Shown here one piece after another: positions 1-7,347 of a stretch of 54,507 bases of DNA (position 1 is the stretch's first letter; each line of letters begins with the position of its first letter). The DNA is from Burkholderiales bacterium. GTDB lineage: Bacteria > Pseudomonadota > Gammaproteobacteria > Burkholderiales > Burkholderiaceae_C. The stretch spans positions 1 through 54,507 of the forward strand of contig CANHVY010000029.1 in assembly GCA_947464185.1 (NCBI GenBank), read 5' to 3'. Both the position numbers and the translations under genes were made by a program. The notes under the pieces are model-generated. The model ran no database searches and had not been told where the DNA came from. It saw only the letters and a list, made by a program, of their open reading frames with translations.

Positions 1-29
1 CGCAGGTTCGAATCCTGCACAACCCACCA
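1..29 (+). tRNA. 3' end of a tRNA, isotype unknown (cut by window start)
   Basis: The T arm is visible: stem GCAGG / CCTGC around the loop TTCGAAT. The 3' acceptor strand ACAACCC follows, then discriminator A and an encoded CCA at 27-29. The 5' half and the anticodon lie outside the window, so the isotype cannot be named; the missing 5' acceptor strand should read GGGTTGT. It is 31 bases upstream of tRNA-Lys on the same strand, so the two are probably co-transcribed. Confidence 0.85.
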
Positions 30-60
30 CCTCACCGCCTTGGCGGCAGGTAGAGCACCA

Positions 61-136
61 GGGCTCTTAGCTCAGTTGGTAGAGCAGCGGACTCTTAATC
101 CGTTGGTCGTAGGTTCGAATCCTACAGGGCCCACCA
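61..136 (+). tRNA. tRNA-Lys (anticodon CTT)
   Basis: This is a complete 76-base cloverleaf. The acceptor strands GGGCTCT and AGGGCCC pair fully with one G-U. The D arm is in AGCTCAGTTGGTAGAGC, and the anticodon loop ACTCTTAAT carries CTT. The T arm has the TTCGAAT loop, and discriminator A plus CCA are encoded. It decodes AAG. It lies directly after another tRNA tail and is followed by a strong terminator, so it closes a small tRNA operon. No integrase or duplicated tRNA 3' end was seen nearby. Confidence 0.95.
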
Positions 137-181
137 AAGTACGAAGCAGGCACCTTGTTCGCAGGGTGCCTGTTCCCCAGA

Positions 182-217
182 GGGTCGATCACGCGAGTGG
201 TCGGCCCTTTGTTGTTT
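182..217 (+). terminator. Rho-independent terminator of the tRNA operon
   Basis: An 11-bp stem (182-192 with 197-207, two G-U pairs) is closed by a GCGA tetraloop and followed by a T-rich tract, TTTGTTGTTT. A second hairpin just upstream (CAGGCACC at 147-154 with GGTGCCTG at 165-172) may help 3' processing of tRNA-Lys. Confidence 0.8.
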
Positions 218-546
218 GGGAACCAGCGTCTGCGTCCGGGCCGAGAGTTTCCTCCGCCAGCCATTCCGCGAAACCCGGGCTCAGCACCTTGGCCTGCACC
301 GTCCAGATCGCGGGCACCTTGTAGGGATGTACGGCGGCGCGTGGCTGGGGGCGCCCAGGTTGCGACCCAAGGCCAATTCGATGGCTCGCTGCCTCATGCT
401 CGGCAGCCTAATCGCGGCTAGCGCCACGCCCTCTTCAGCTTGCATCTGCTGGACTCTTCTGGTCAACTGAACACGTTACCGGTTCGGCAAGGTTTTGCGT
501 TTCTGACTTGAGACCGCCCCAGCTTTGCTGGAGCAGCAACCTGAGC
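218..546. other. Gap without an intact gene; possible decayed minus-strand coding sequence
   Basis: No intact gene was found. On the minus strand, two frames carry protein-like stretches that meet near 310-330. One contains EGVALAAIRLPSMRQRAIEL; the other contains HPYKVPAIWTVQAKVLSPGF and stops inside the tRNA terminator. This looks like a frameshifted remnant, but the family is not recognised. At 519-531 there is a CCAGC/GCTGG hairpin. At 539-552 there is a perfect 14-bp palindrome, ACCTGAGCTCAGGT, overlapping the yhaV stop. Confidence 0.35.
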
Positions 547-1056
547 TCAGGTCCGCGTACGGCCGGCTGCAAATTGCTTCAGCTTCCGCGCTTCGGCATG
601 TGCCTCGGCCAGCAACTGGTCCCAGTCACCCGGAGGATGGCCGCTTTCCAGCATCTTGCGAAACACGCGGTAGGCGTCGTCGCTGCTTTCGTAGGCGCGC
701 TTGGTGTTCTCGTCATTGACCCACGCAAGCACGATCACCTTGCTCGGCGCGTGGTAGCGGAAGAACAGCCGGTACTGCTGGAAGAACTTGGCACGGAACC
801 AGTGCTTGTGATCTTCACCGAGGGTGTTGCCTTGCCGGTACTCCGGTCGCGCTGGGTCTTGTGGAATCACATCGAATGCCAGCCGAGTGATCGCCGCCAG
901 TCGCTTGGTCGCGTTCTTGCCCGTGTACCTGACGGGGTCCTTTTGCCTGAGGGCTTCGACCTGCCGAGCCAGCGCTTCGAGTTGAGCCAGGAACAGCGGG
1001 TGAGCGAAGACCGTCCAGCCGTGAATGACCAGTGGAGCGGGGTTGCCCGCTGTCAT
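547..1056 (-). CDS. yhaV: YhaV family type II toxin (ribosome-dependent RNase)
   Basis: A 169-residue protein of the usual YhaV length. Conserved blocks are VRYTGKNATKRLAAI (about 40-55), HWFRAKFFQQYRLFFRYH (about 85-102) and the C-terminal VIVLAWVNDENTKRAYES with a following DAYRVFRKML. In characterised YhaV proteins this fold is a RelE-type mRNA interferase neutralised by PrlF. Its ATG overlaps the stop codon of the upstream antitoxin gene (ATGA), which is the expected antitoxin-first arrangement with translational coupling. The gene looks intact. The family call rests on sequence pattern plus this pairing. Confidence 0.88.
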   Translation of the reverse strand: MTAGNPAPLVIHGWTVFAHPLFLAQLEALARQVEALRQKDPVRYTGKNATKRLAAITRLAFDVIPQDPARPEYRQGNTLGEDHKHWFRAKFFQQYRLFFRYHAPSKVIVLAWVNDENTKRAYESSDDAYRVFRKMLESGHPPGDWDQLLAEAHAEARKLKQFAAGRTRT

Positions 1057-1382
1057 TCATCATCCGGCGACAGGGCTGCGTCGAGATCGACCTCAACGCC
1101 GCTGGTGAGTGCTTGGACGCGCTGTACCAAAGCCGCATCGATGGCTTTCAGGCGCTCCGGGTGGCTGGCCATGTCACGTGCCAAGAAGCCGAGAAATTGG
1201 CCGAGTACCGGGTCGTGTTCCTCCGAGGGTTCGGCTCGCGACAACACGACCTCGCCGCCAGGGCGAATCGTGTAATGGATCTTGTCGCGCTTGCCCAGTT
1301 GGAGGGCTCGGCGCACGGTTTCCGGCACCGTGGTCTGGTATCGGTCGGTCAGCGTGGACTGGACTTCGAGGGTGGCAGCCAT
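1053..1382 (-). CDS. prlF: PrlF (SohA) family antitoxin, AbrB-type DNA-binding
   Basis: A 109-residue protein. The N-terminal AbrB/SpoVT-like swapped-hairpin segment (STLTDRYQTTVPETVRRALQ, about 9-28, then DKIHYTI) is typical of PrlF. The acidic, helical C-terminus should wrap the toxin. I chose ATG 1382 because AAGG lies at good spacing before it; an upstream ATG at 1445 would place coding sequence through the operator and has no homology. It is cotranscribed with yhaV and probably represses its own promoter through the palindromes at 1406-1463. Confidence 0.87.
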   Translation of the reverse strand: MAATLEVQSTLTDRYQTTVPETVRRALQLGKRDKIHYTIRPGGEVVLSRAEPSEEHDPVLGQFLGFLARDMASHPERLKAIDAALVQRVQALTSGVEVDLDAALSPDDE

Positions 1383-1405
1383 GTCGCCTTCAGTTTTTGG
1401 AGAGG

Positions 1406-1463
1406 TACTGGCCCAAATGGTAATGCAGAAGCCTTGTACTGGCAATGCATCTGCATTGCCAGT
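1406..1463 (-). promoter_or_regulatory. Palindromic operator region of prlF-yhaV
   Basis: At 1438-1463 there is a perfect inverted repeat: 12-bp arms ACTGGCAATGCA and TGCATTGCCAGT separated by 2 bp. A degenerate second copy at 1407-1427 keeps a left half ACTGGC and a right half reading TGCATTACCATT on the minus strand (10 of 12 match). Two such sites 24-60 bp upstream of the antitoxin start fit autoregulation by a dimeric AbrB-type antitoxin complex. Binding itself is inferred. Confidence 0.75.
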
Positions 1464-1501
1464 GTTGGTGCTTGACCGTGCCGCGCGATGGATTCAGACC
1501 G

Positions 1502-2872
1502 TCAGGGCTCGTTCAAGGTGGCGCAATGCAAACCGCCGCCGTACCAGTTCAAGCCGATCGCGTCGATGAACACGATCCGCTTGCCTGGGAAGGCATCTGC
1601 GAACAGCTTTTCGACGCGCGCTTGTCGCTCGGGTGGTGTGCCGTGGGGCAGGTAATCGGGCAACAACACCAAACCGGGCGCAATGACGAAGTTCAGGTAG
1701 CTGGCTACCGCCATCTGCAGCAGCACATCTCCAGCCCTGCGCCCTTCGCCAGGCGGGAAATCAGCCGTACGCCATTGTTCGCTCCAGTTGGTATCCGCAT
1801 CGTCGCGCAACACCACTTCGCGCTGGATCGGGCGCGGCATCGGGATCTTGATGAGCTTCAGGCGCTCGCCTTTGGCGTTGCGGGAGGTTTGCAGCAGCGC
1901 GAGGTTCTTTTCCATGCGCTGGCGTGTCAAATGGGCGACCGGATGCTGTTGGGCATCCTCGTCTTGCGGCCACGCGAGCAGCACCGTGCGGGCGTCGGCA
2001 AAACGGACAAACTCGTCGGTGTGACCGCCGGTGCCCCAACCCACGTGTTGGGCGGTGATGCTGGCGCGCATCTGTGGATCTTCAGCCAAGCCCTCAGCCA
2101 CCCAGACCACGTGGCGCACGCCGGGCAAGCGCCTGAGTGAATTCTCGAGCTGGGCGCGGCTGCGGCCGGGGTTGCGTTGGCGCAAAAAGGCTTCGTTGGC
2201 GATCAGGGTACCTTCGCCGTTGCTTTCCAAGGCACCGCCCTCCAGCGCGATGTCGCTGTCAAAAGTGCGGCCAGCACGAGCCGCGCCGCCGGCATGGCTG
2301 GATGGGCGGCGGAGTTCGCGCCCCATCGCCGCATCCAAGCCCTCGCGCAATGCGTCGAACTTCGGCGTGCAACTGGCCACTGCTCTTGCGTCACCCGCAT
2401 GGCGCCGGGCGCACCAACCAGCGGTGCCGTAGTGGCTCCAACGAAAGTTCACGGCTCCCACCTCGCCCCTGGGGCCTTGAGCCAACACGGTGGCATCGCG
2501 AAGAAAGAAGAACACCCCGGGCGTTTGCGCCCAACGCAAGGTGCCAGGCACGATGCCGGCGGCCCGCAAGCTTTCCAAAGCCACGGCCTGGTCCTGAGCG
2601 TTCGCCACCCAGATCCCCACGGGGACCTGTGCCGATTGCAAGGTGCGAATGAGCATCAAGGTCAAGGCTTCATGCCCGCCATCGATGCCTAACCAAATGC
2701 GTTTGCCAGACTCAAAGCCGCCCGGGATGCGCCAGCCTGTGGCGCTGCGGCTGACGGGCTGCTGCGCGTGTGCCAGCGGCATGGCCATCGCCAGGGCCTG
2801 AGCCGCTGTCAGACGGAGCAGTTCCCGGCGGCTTGGTGCGTGGATGGGGGCGAAAGCGCTGGGGGCTGTCAT
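1502..2872 (-). CDS. Agmatine deiminase / peptidyl-arginine deiminase family protein with Tat-type signal
   Basis: A 456-residue protein of the amidinotransferase-fold deiminase family (agmatine to N-carbamoylputrescine, or a related guanidino substrate). Visible motifs are FFFLRDATV (about 120), EGGALESNG (about 213), GGHTDEF (about 290) and the C-terminal GGGLHC with the catalytic Cys at 450. The N-terminus has a twin-arginine motif SRRELLRL (14-21), a hydrophobic stretch and an AHA-QQ cleavage site near 36. The protein is therefore probably exported folded to the periplasm, whereas classical AguA is cytosolic. It is 62 bp downstream of a ridA-like gene, likely one operon. The exact substrate is unknown. 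Confidence 0.82.
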   Translation of the reverse strand: MTAPSAFAPIHAPSRRELLRLTAAQALAMAMPLAHAQQPVSRSATGWRIPGGFESGKRIWLGIDGGHEALTLMLIRTLQSAQVPVGIWVANAQDQAVALESLRAAGIVPGTLRWAQTPGVFFFLRDATVLAQGPRGEVGAVNFRWSHYGTAGWCARRHAGDARAVASCTPKFDALREGLDAAMGRELRRPSSHAGGAARAGRTFDSDIALEGGALESNGEGTLIANEAFLRQRNPGRSRAQLENSLRRLPGVRHVVWVAEGLAEDPQMRASITAQHVGWGTGGHTDEFVRFADARTVLLAWPQDEDAQQHPVAHLTRQRMEKNLALLQTSRNAKGERLKLIKIPMPRPIQREVVLRDDADTNWSEQWRTADFPPGEGRRAGDVLLQMAVASYLNFVIAPGLVLLPDYLPHGTPPERQARVEKLFADAFPGKRIVFIDAIGLNWYGGGLHCATLNEP

Positions 2873-2934
2873 CGAAACTTGGAGTCACGGCGCGAATGCC
2901 ACCGTGAGGAGGACGACGCCGAAGCAATCCATCG

Positions 2935-3324
2935 TCAATCCACCGCTGCCACCACCTCGATCTCCAGCATCAGGTCCTCGTGCACCAGCGCCGGCGTGGC
3001 CACCAGCGTGCTCGCGGGCAGGTGCTGGCCCAGGTGTCTCGCCCGGACGGCGCGAAAGGCCTGCAGACGCGAGGCCGTCAGGTCGCGCATGTAGATGTTC
3101 ATCTTGACCACATGCTCGAGCGTGGCGCCCGAGGTCGCCAGCGCCACCTTCAGGTTGTGGAAGACCTGCTCGGCCTGCTCGGTCATGGTCTGACCGACCA
3201 CATGGCCTTGTTCGTCGAAGGCCACCTGTCCCGATACGAACACCAGCCTGCCGCCGGTGACGGTGGCGACATGGGAATAGTTGCCTTGTGACAGGCCTGC
3301 GGGATTCGTGAACTGCGTTGCCAT
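2935..3324 (-). CDS. RidA/YjgF/YER057c family protein
   Basis: A 129-residue protein with the family pattern RLVFVSGQVAFDEQGHVVG, VFHNLKVALATSGATLEHVV and VKMNIYMRDL, ending LMLEIEVVAAV. RidA proteins hydrolyse reactive enamine/imine intermediates. The position that is PARS (catalytic Arg105) in E. coli RidA reads LPASTLV here, so the Arg appears to be absent and imine deaminase activity is doubtful; a non-RidA subgroup is likely. I chose ATG 3324 because AGAGGAG precedes it; a longer reading frame runs upstream without homology. It is probably cotranscribed with the deiminase downstream. Confidence 0.85.
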   Translation of the reverse strand: MATQFTNPAGLSQGNYSHVATVTGGRLVFVSGQVAFDEQGHVVGQTMTEQAEQVFHNLKVALATSGATLEHVVKMNIYMRDLTASRLQAFRAVRARHLGQHLPASTLVATPALVHEDLMLEIEVVAAVD

Positions 3325-3350
3325 GGTGTCTCCTCTGAGCGCGTGGACCA

Positions 3351-3386
3351 TTGTCCGACCGACCACATGGCCCTGTTCGTCGAAGG
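3351..3386 (-). repeat. In-frame duplicated fragment of the ridA-like gene in its own upstream region
   Basis: These 36 bases match 3186-3221 inside the gene at 33 of 36 positions. The copies are exactly 165 bp (55 codons) apart, in the same frame, and both encode FDEQGHVVG(Q/R)TM. The stretch therefore looks like a relic of a partial tandem duplication whose 3' part was replaced by the ribosome binding site region of the present gene. Confidence 0.75.
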
Positions 3387-3451
3387 TCCCCGCCAGCGAC
3401 TCCAAGACCACCAGCACGCAGCCTCCGCTTCTGCGCTGGCGCCTCAGCACA

Positions 3452-3829
3452 ATGCAGGCCATGCCCAAACGTCTGGCGCCTGTCGAACCTGAATCCTGGT
3501 CCACCTGCACGACCGACACCGATGTGGCGGTGCTCACCATTCCGGGCGCCCTTGACCGCACGCGCACTTTCGACGTGGACGTGCAGTTGCGGGTGGGTGT
3601 GCCGGCGGACGCCAGAATGCCCGAGCTGGGCCTGAGCCTGGAGGTTGATGGCGCACTGAGGTGGAGCCGTTCGATGGCCTCCCGGATGACGGGGGATGTG
3701 GACACCCTGGAGTACCACTGTCGCCTGGTGTTGGAGCTGGGCCGCGACACCCGATTGCGCGCGCGGGCCACCACACGCCAGTGCGTGCTGCAGCGGTTGA
3801 GTCTGTCGGCGGTCGAGGAACGGGCCTGA
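3452..3829 (+). CDS. Hypothetical protein, small beta-rich
   Basis: About 125 residues, family not recognised. G/C at third codon positions and the absence of a better overlapping frame support coding. The sequence alternates hydrophobic and charged residues (VAVLTIPG, FDVDVQLRVGV, LEYHCRLVLELG), which suggests beta strands. No signal peptide or transmembrane segment is visible. ATG 3452 and ATG 3461 are both possible starts and neither has a good Shine-Dalgarno sequence. It is divergent from the ridA-like gene. Confidence 0.6.
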   Translation: MQAMPKRLAPVEPESWSTCTTDTDVAVLTIPGALDRTRTFDVDVQLRVGVPADARMPELGLSLEVDGALRWSRSMASRMTGDVDTLEYHCRLVLELGRDTRLRARATTRQCVLQRLSLSAVEERA

Positions 3830-3891
3830 AGTGGTTGGGAAGTCCGCGCCTGGCGCTCGGCTGTGTCAGGCCGCCGGCACTGGGGGCCGCC

Positions 3892-3897
3892 TAGAAT
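3892..3897 (+). promoter_or_regulatory. Candidate -10 box upstream of the DUF3297 gene
   Basis: TAGAAT in the context CCTAGAATCG lies 137 bp before the DUF3297 start. The same CCTAGAATCG decamer occurs before xdhA at 32438-32447, which supports it as a house promoter element. No convincing -35 hexamer is visible. Otherwise the 3830-4033 gap holds only a T-run at 3905-3910. Confidence 0.4.
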
Positions 3898-4033
3898 CGC
3901 GCGCTTTTTTCGATTCCCAGGACCCAGGTCCCCGGGCCTGATCCTCACGCCCTCCGGGGCAGATGTCTTCCGCTGGGCCCCCGGTGCTTGCACGACCGAA
4001 CCCCCGCAGCCTTGACTTGTCACCGAGATCGCC

Positions 4034-4324
4034 ATGACCGAACCCCTTTCCACGCCTTCCGCACCGGACATCTCAGCCCAGGACGTTGCGGCGGCCCATG
4101 CCCTTCCGGACCGCCTGTCCGTGGACCCGCGCAGCCCGCACTTCGCTGCCGATCTGCTGGAGCGGGGAATCACCATCCTGTTCAACGGCAAGGAGCGCTT
4201 CGATGTGGAGGAGTACTGCCTCAGCGAGGGTTGGATCAAGGTACCGGCCGGCAAGGCGGTGGACCGGCGCGGCCGGCCGCTCCTGCTGAAGCTCAAGGGG
4301 CAGGTGCAGGCCAGCCTGCGCTGA
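4034..4324 (+). CDS. DUF3297 family protein
   Basis: A 96-residue protein. The family signature is clear: PDRLSVDPRSPHF, LLERGITILFNGKER, DVEEYCLSEGWIKV and AVDRRGRPLLLKLKG. The biochemical role of the family is not known. It is soluble, with no signal peptide and a variable N-terminal 25 residues. The gene converges with the SulP permease gene with only a 10-bp gap, so no terminator separates them. Confidence 0.88.
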   Translation: MTEPLSTPSAPDISAQDVAAAHALPDRLSVDPRSPHFAADLLERGITILFNGKERFDVEEYCLSEGWIKVPAGKAVDRRGRPLLLKLKGQVQASLR

Positions 4325-4334
4325 CCCGACCTGG

Positions 4335-5606
4335 TCAGCCCGACCCGCGCCGCGCCCAGGCCCGCACCAGCATCGCGCTGGTGATGCCCAGCAGGATGGC
4401 CCATTCCAGCGACAGCGTCACCGTGGCCACCAGGGTCACCGTCATGGGCACACGCTCCTGCGTGCCCTGGTGCCACAGGTGGGCGATCTCCCGGCGGTCA
4501 ATCAGGCCCCAGGCCACCACCATCAGCAGACCGGAGATCACGGCCAGCGGCAGGTACTTGGCCAGCGGGCTGACAAAGGCCAGCAGCAGTATGAGGAACA
4601 GGGCGGCAGCCACCGCTGACAAGGGGCTGCGGGCACCCGAGGCCACGTTGACCCCGGAGCGATTGAACGAGCCGCTGGCCGGGTAGGCTGAAAAGAACGA
4701 GCCCGCCAGGTTGGCCAGGCCTTGGCCGACGAATTCCTGGTTGCCGTCCAGGGTGTCGCCGCGGGCGCGTGCCACGCTGCGCGCGATGGCTGCGGCCTCG
4801 GTCAGCGCCAGCAGCGTCATCACTAGGGTGGCGCCGAACAAGGCGCGCACTGTGTCGAGAGACAGGTCGGGCCAGGACAACGGGGGCAGCGCCCCCGGCA
4901 GGGCGCTGACTGTGGGCAGCCGCGGCGCTTGCGGCCAGAGGGCCGCGGCCCCCAGGCTGACCAGGGTGCCCCCCACCACCGCCACCAGCATGGCCGGCAC
5001 CACGCGGTTCCAGGGCCGGGCCAGCACCGCGAACAGCACCGTGCTGGCGCCGGCCAGCAGCGCCAGGGGCTGGGTCTGACCGAAGGCTGCCACGGCAGCG
5101 GCCACGTTGTCGAACACCGGCTGGCCGCGCGGCAGGGCCAGGCCCAGCAACGGGCCGAGCTGGCTGTTGGCAATCAACACCGCCGCGCCCGCCGTGAAGC
5201 CCACCACCACCGAGTGCGGCACCTTCTCGACAATGGAGCCCGCCCGCGCCAAGCCCAACAGCAGTTGCAGCGCACCCACCAGGAAGGTCAGCGTCAGCAC
5301 CAGTTCGACGTAGCGATCGCTGCCCACCGCAGCCAGCGGCGCGATCAGCGCCATGGTGGTCAACGAGATGGCGTTGGCCGGGCCCGTGACCATCAGCCGG
5401 CTGGAGCCGAACAGGGCCGCCACGATGCAGGGCACCATGGCCGCGTACAGGCCGTACTGCGGCGGCATGCCAGCCAGGGTCGCAAAAGCGACGCCCTGGG
5501 GCAGCACCACCACGGCGCCCGTCAGGCCGGCCAGCAGGTCGGCCCGCAGGGCGCCCGGCTGGCGCCACTCGTCCTGCCAGCGCAGCAGGGGCAGGCGCCA
5601 GCTCAT
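4335..5606 (-). CDS. SulP family anion permease lacking the STAS domain
   Basis: A 423-residue inner-membrane protein with many hydrophobic helices. The SulP core motifs are present: DLLAGLTGAVVVLPQGVAFA, GMPPQYGLYAAMVP, SRLMVTGPANAIS and FFSAYPASGSFNRSGVN. Family members transport sulfate, bicarbonate or dicarboxylates. The usual cytoplasmic C-terminal STAS domain (about 100 residues) is missing; the protein ends shortly after the last helix at RAWARRGSG. Natural STAS-less members exist, and no STAS remnant is seen downstream. The substrate cannot be assigned from sequence. Confidence 0.85.
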   Translation of the reverse strand: MSWRLPLLRWQDEWRQPGALRADLLAGLTGAVVVLPQGVAFATLAGMPPQYGLYAAMVPCIVAALFGSSRLMVTGPANAISLTTMALIAPLAAVGSDRYVELVLTLTFLVGALQLLLGLARAGSIVEKVPHSVVVGFTAGAAVLIANSQLGPLLGLALPRGQPVFDNVAAAVAAFGQTQPLALLAGASTVLFAVLARPWNRVVPAMLVAVVGGTLVSLGAAALWPQAPRLPTVSALPGALPPLSWPDLSLDTVRALFGATLVMTLLALTEAAAIARSVARARGDTLDGNQEFVGQGLANLAGSFFSAYPASGSFNRSGVNVASGARSPLSAVAAALFLILLLAFVSPLAKYLPLAVISGLLMVVAWGLIDRREIAHLWHQGTQERVPMTVTLVATVTLSLEWAILLGITSAMLVRAWARRGSG

Positions 5607-5649
5607 GCGCTCATCATCGGAGCATGGGCCGATGGCGGACTCAGCGGTC

Positions 5650-5805
5650 TCACATCCGGCCCTTCCAGGGCACCAGGCGCGTTTCCACCCGGCGCATCAG
5701 CAGATCCAACAGGCAGGCCACCACGCGGATGACCACCATGCCCATGACGACGATGTAGGTGTGCAGGAAGTTCGAAGCGTTCAGCACCATCTGCCCCAGC
5801 CAGAG
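5650..5805 (-). pseudogene. C-terminal remnant of an ABC transporter permease (SsuC/TauC type)
   Basis: About 50 codons read GQMVLNASNFLHTYIVVMGM, then VVIRVVACLLDLLMRR and ETRLVPWKGRM before a stop. This is the typical last transmembrane helix and tail of nitrate/sulfonate/taurine-type permeases. The remaining 200 or more residues are absent. Upstream the frame runs into unrelated sequence, so the fragment cannot be a functional permease. Confidence 0.7.
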
Positions 5806-5966
5806 CCGCCGAGCGTGGCCACGAAGACGCCTTCCTGCAAGTCCCCCTCCAGGATGGACTGCACCACGGCCAGACGAAGGCGGCCCTGCAGCGGCAGGCC
5901 GGGGTGGTCTGGCAACGCGAACAACTGGACCCACTGGTACTGCTGTTGCTCCTCATGCGGACGAGT
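5806..5966 (-). pseudogene. N-terminal remnant of a GntR/MocR-like regulator
   Basis: The minus frame reads YQWVQLFALPDHPGLPLQGR, then LRLAVVQSILEGDLQEGV. This resembles the first helix and start of the winged-helix domain of GntR/MocR regulators, where xGxLxxGxxLPS normally follows. The similarity stops exactly where the permease remnant begins (about 5805), in another frame. A TAG (5967-5969) sits where a start codon would be expected. This is best read as a deletion scar joining two genes. Confidence 0.45.
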
Positions 5967-6011
5967 CTAGTGCAGGCTCGACCCTGGAGAGGAATGAGCT
6001 GAGCGCCTGTG

Positions 6012-7337
6012 CTACCAGCCGATCGCCTTGGGCAGCCACAGCGCAATCTGCGGGTACAGGAACACCAGCGTCAACGCCACCCCCTGCATGGCGATGAAGG
6101 GCACCACCCCCCGGTAGATGTCCTTGATGGTCACCTCTGGCGGGGCCACGCCCTTGAGATAGAACAGGGCCCAGCCGAAGGGGGGCGTCAGGAACGACGA
6201 CTGCAGGTTCACCGTGATCAGCATCGCCAGCCAGATCGGGTCCACGCCCTGCGACAGCAGCACAGGCATGAACAAGGGCACGGCGATGTAGCTGATCTCG
6301 ATCCACTCGATGAAGAAGCCGAGCACGAAGATGATCATCATCATGAACCAGATGTCGCTGTTCACCCCGCCCGGCAGCCACTCGAACATGCGGGTGATGA
6401 GGTCTTCGCCGTGGAGGCCGCGGAAGGCCAGGGCGAAGACCTGCGCCATGATCAGGATGAACATCATCATGGCCGTGATCTTGGTGGTTTCCATCGCCAC
6501 CGCCTTCAGGATTTTCAGGCTGAAGCGGCGGCTGAACACCGTGATCAGCACCGAGCCCACGGCGCCCATCGACGCGGCCTCGGTGGGCGCGGCCACTCCG
6601 CCGACGATGGAGCCGAGCACGGCCACCACCAGCAGGATGGGCGGCACCACGACCTTCCAGAAGCGGATGATCAGTTCGCGCCGGCTGACCTGGCTGCGCT
6701 CTTCGGCCGGCAGGGCCGGCATGAGGTGGGGGGACATCCAGCCCCGGATCAGCAGGTACACGATGTAGACGCCTGCCAGCAGCAGACCGGGGCCCACCGC
6801 CGCGGCGAACAGGGTGCCCACCGACAACTGCATGATGTCCGACAGCAGGATCAGGATCAGGCTGGGCGGGATGATCTGCCCCAGCGTGCCGGAGGCGCAG
6901 ATGGCACCGCAGGCAATCCCCTTGTCGTACCCGCGCCGGATCAGCGTGGGCAGCGTCAGCAGGCCCAGTGTGATGACGGTGGCGCCGACGATGCCGGTGG
7001 TGGCCCCCATCAGCACGCCGAAGAGGATGATGCCCACGCCCATGCCGCCACGCACGCCGCCGGCCAGGTGGCCCATGACATCGAGCAGGTCGTCAGCCAG
7101 GCGTGACTTCTCCAGCATCACCCCCATGAAGACGAATAGCGGGATCGACATCCACTGGTAGCCCGCCACCACGCCGAACACGCGCGCTGGCAGCAGGTTG
7201 AACAGGCTGTCGCCGAACCCCAACCAGCCGAAGACAAAGCCTACGGTGGCCAGCGTGATGGCCACCGGCACGCCGATCATGAGCAGCGCGAAGAAGGCCA
7301 CCAACATCAGGATGGCCAGGGTCTGGGTCTCGAACAT
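6012..7337 (-). CDS. dctM: TRAP transporter large permease (DctM)
   Basis: A 441-residue membrane protein with about 12 hydrophobic helices, the usual DctM length. Typical features are MLVAFFALLMIGVPVAITLA at the N-terminus, SIPLFVFMGVMLEKSRLADD, GALCASGTLGQIIPPS-like ICASGTLGQIIPPSLIL, and GFFIEWIEISYIAVPLFMPV. It forms the ion-driven translocation channel for substrate delivered by DctP. It is the last gene of the dctP-dctQ-dctM operon, 10 bp after dctQ. Confidence 0.95.
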   Translation of the reverse strand: MFETQTLAILMLVAFFALLMIGVPVAITLATVGFVFGWLGFGDSLFNLLPARVFGVVAGYQWMSIPLFVFMGVMLEKSRLADDLLDVMGHLAGGVRGGMGVGIILFGVLMGATTGIVGATVITLGLLTLPTLIRRGYDKGIACGAICASGTLGQIIPPSLILILLSDIMQLSVGTLFAAAVGPGLLLAGVYIVYLLIRGWMSPHLMPALPAEERSQVSRRELIIRFWKVVVPPILLVVAVLGSIVGGVAAPTEAASMGAVGSVLITVFSRRFSLKILKAVAMETTKITAMMMFILIMAQVFALAFRGLHGEDLITRMFEWLPGGVNSDIWFMMMIIFVLGFFIEWIEISYIAVPLFMPVLLSQGVDPIWLAMLITVNLQSSFLTPPFGWALFYLKGVAPPEVTIKDIYRGVVPFIAMQGVALTLVFLYPQIALWLPKAIGW

Positions 7338-7347
7338 GTGGGAGTGC

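Noticed and set aside
30..60. GCCTTGGCGGC hairpin between the two tRNAs
   Set aside because: It is too short and lacks a T-run; it is more likely a processing spacer than a terminator.
61..546. tRNA-Lys considered as an integration site of a genomic island
   Set aside because: No integrase, no repeat of the tRNA 3' end and no change to island-type composition was seen; the toxin-antitoxin pair alone is not enough.
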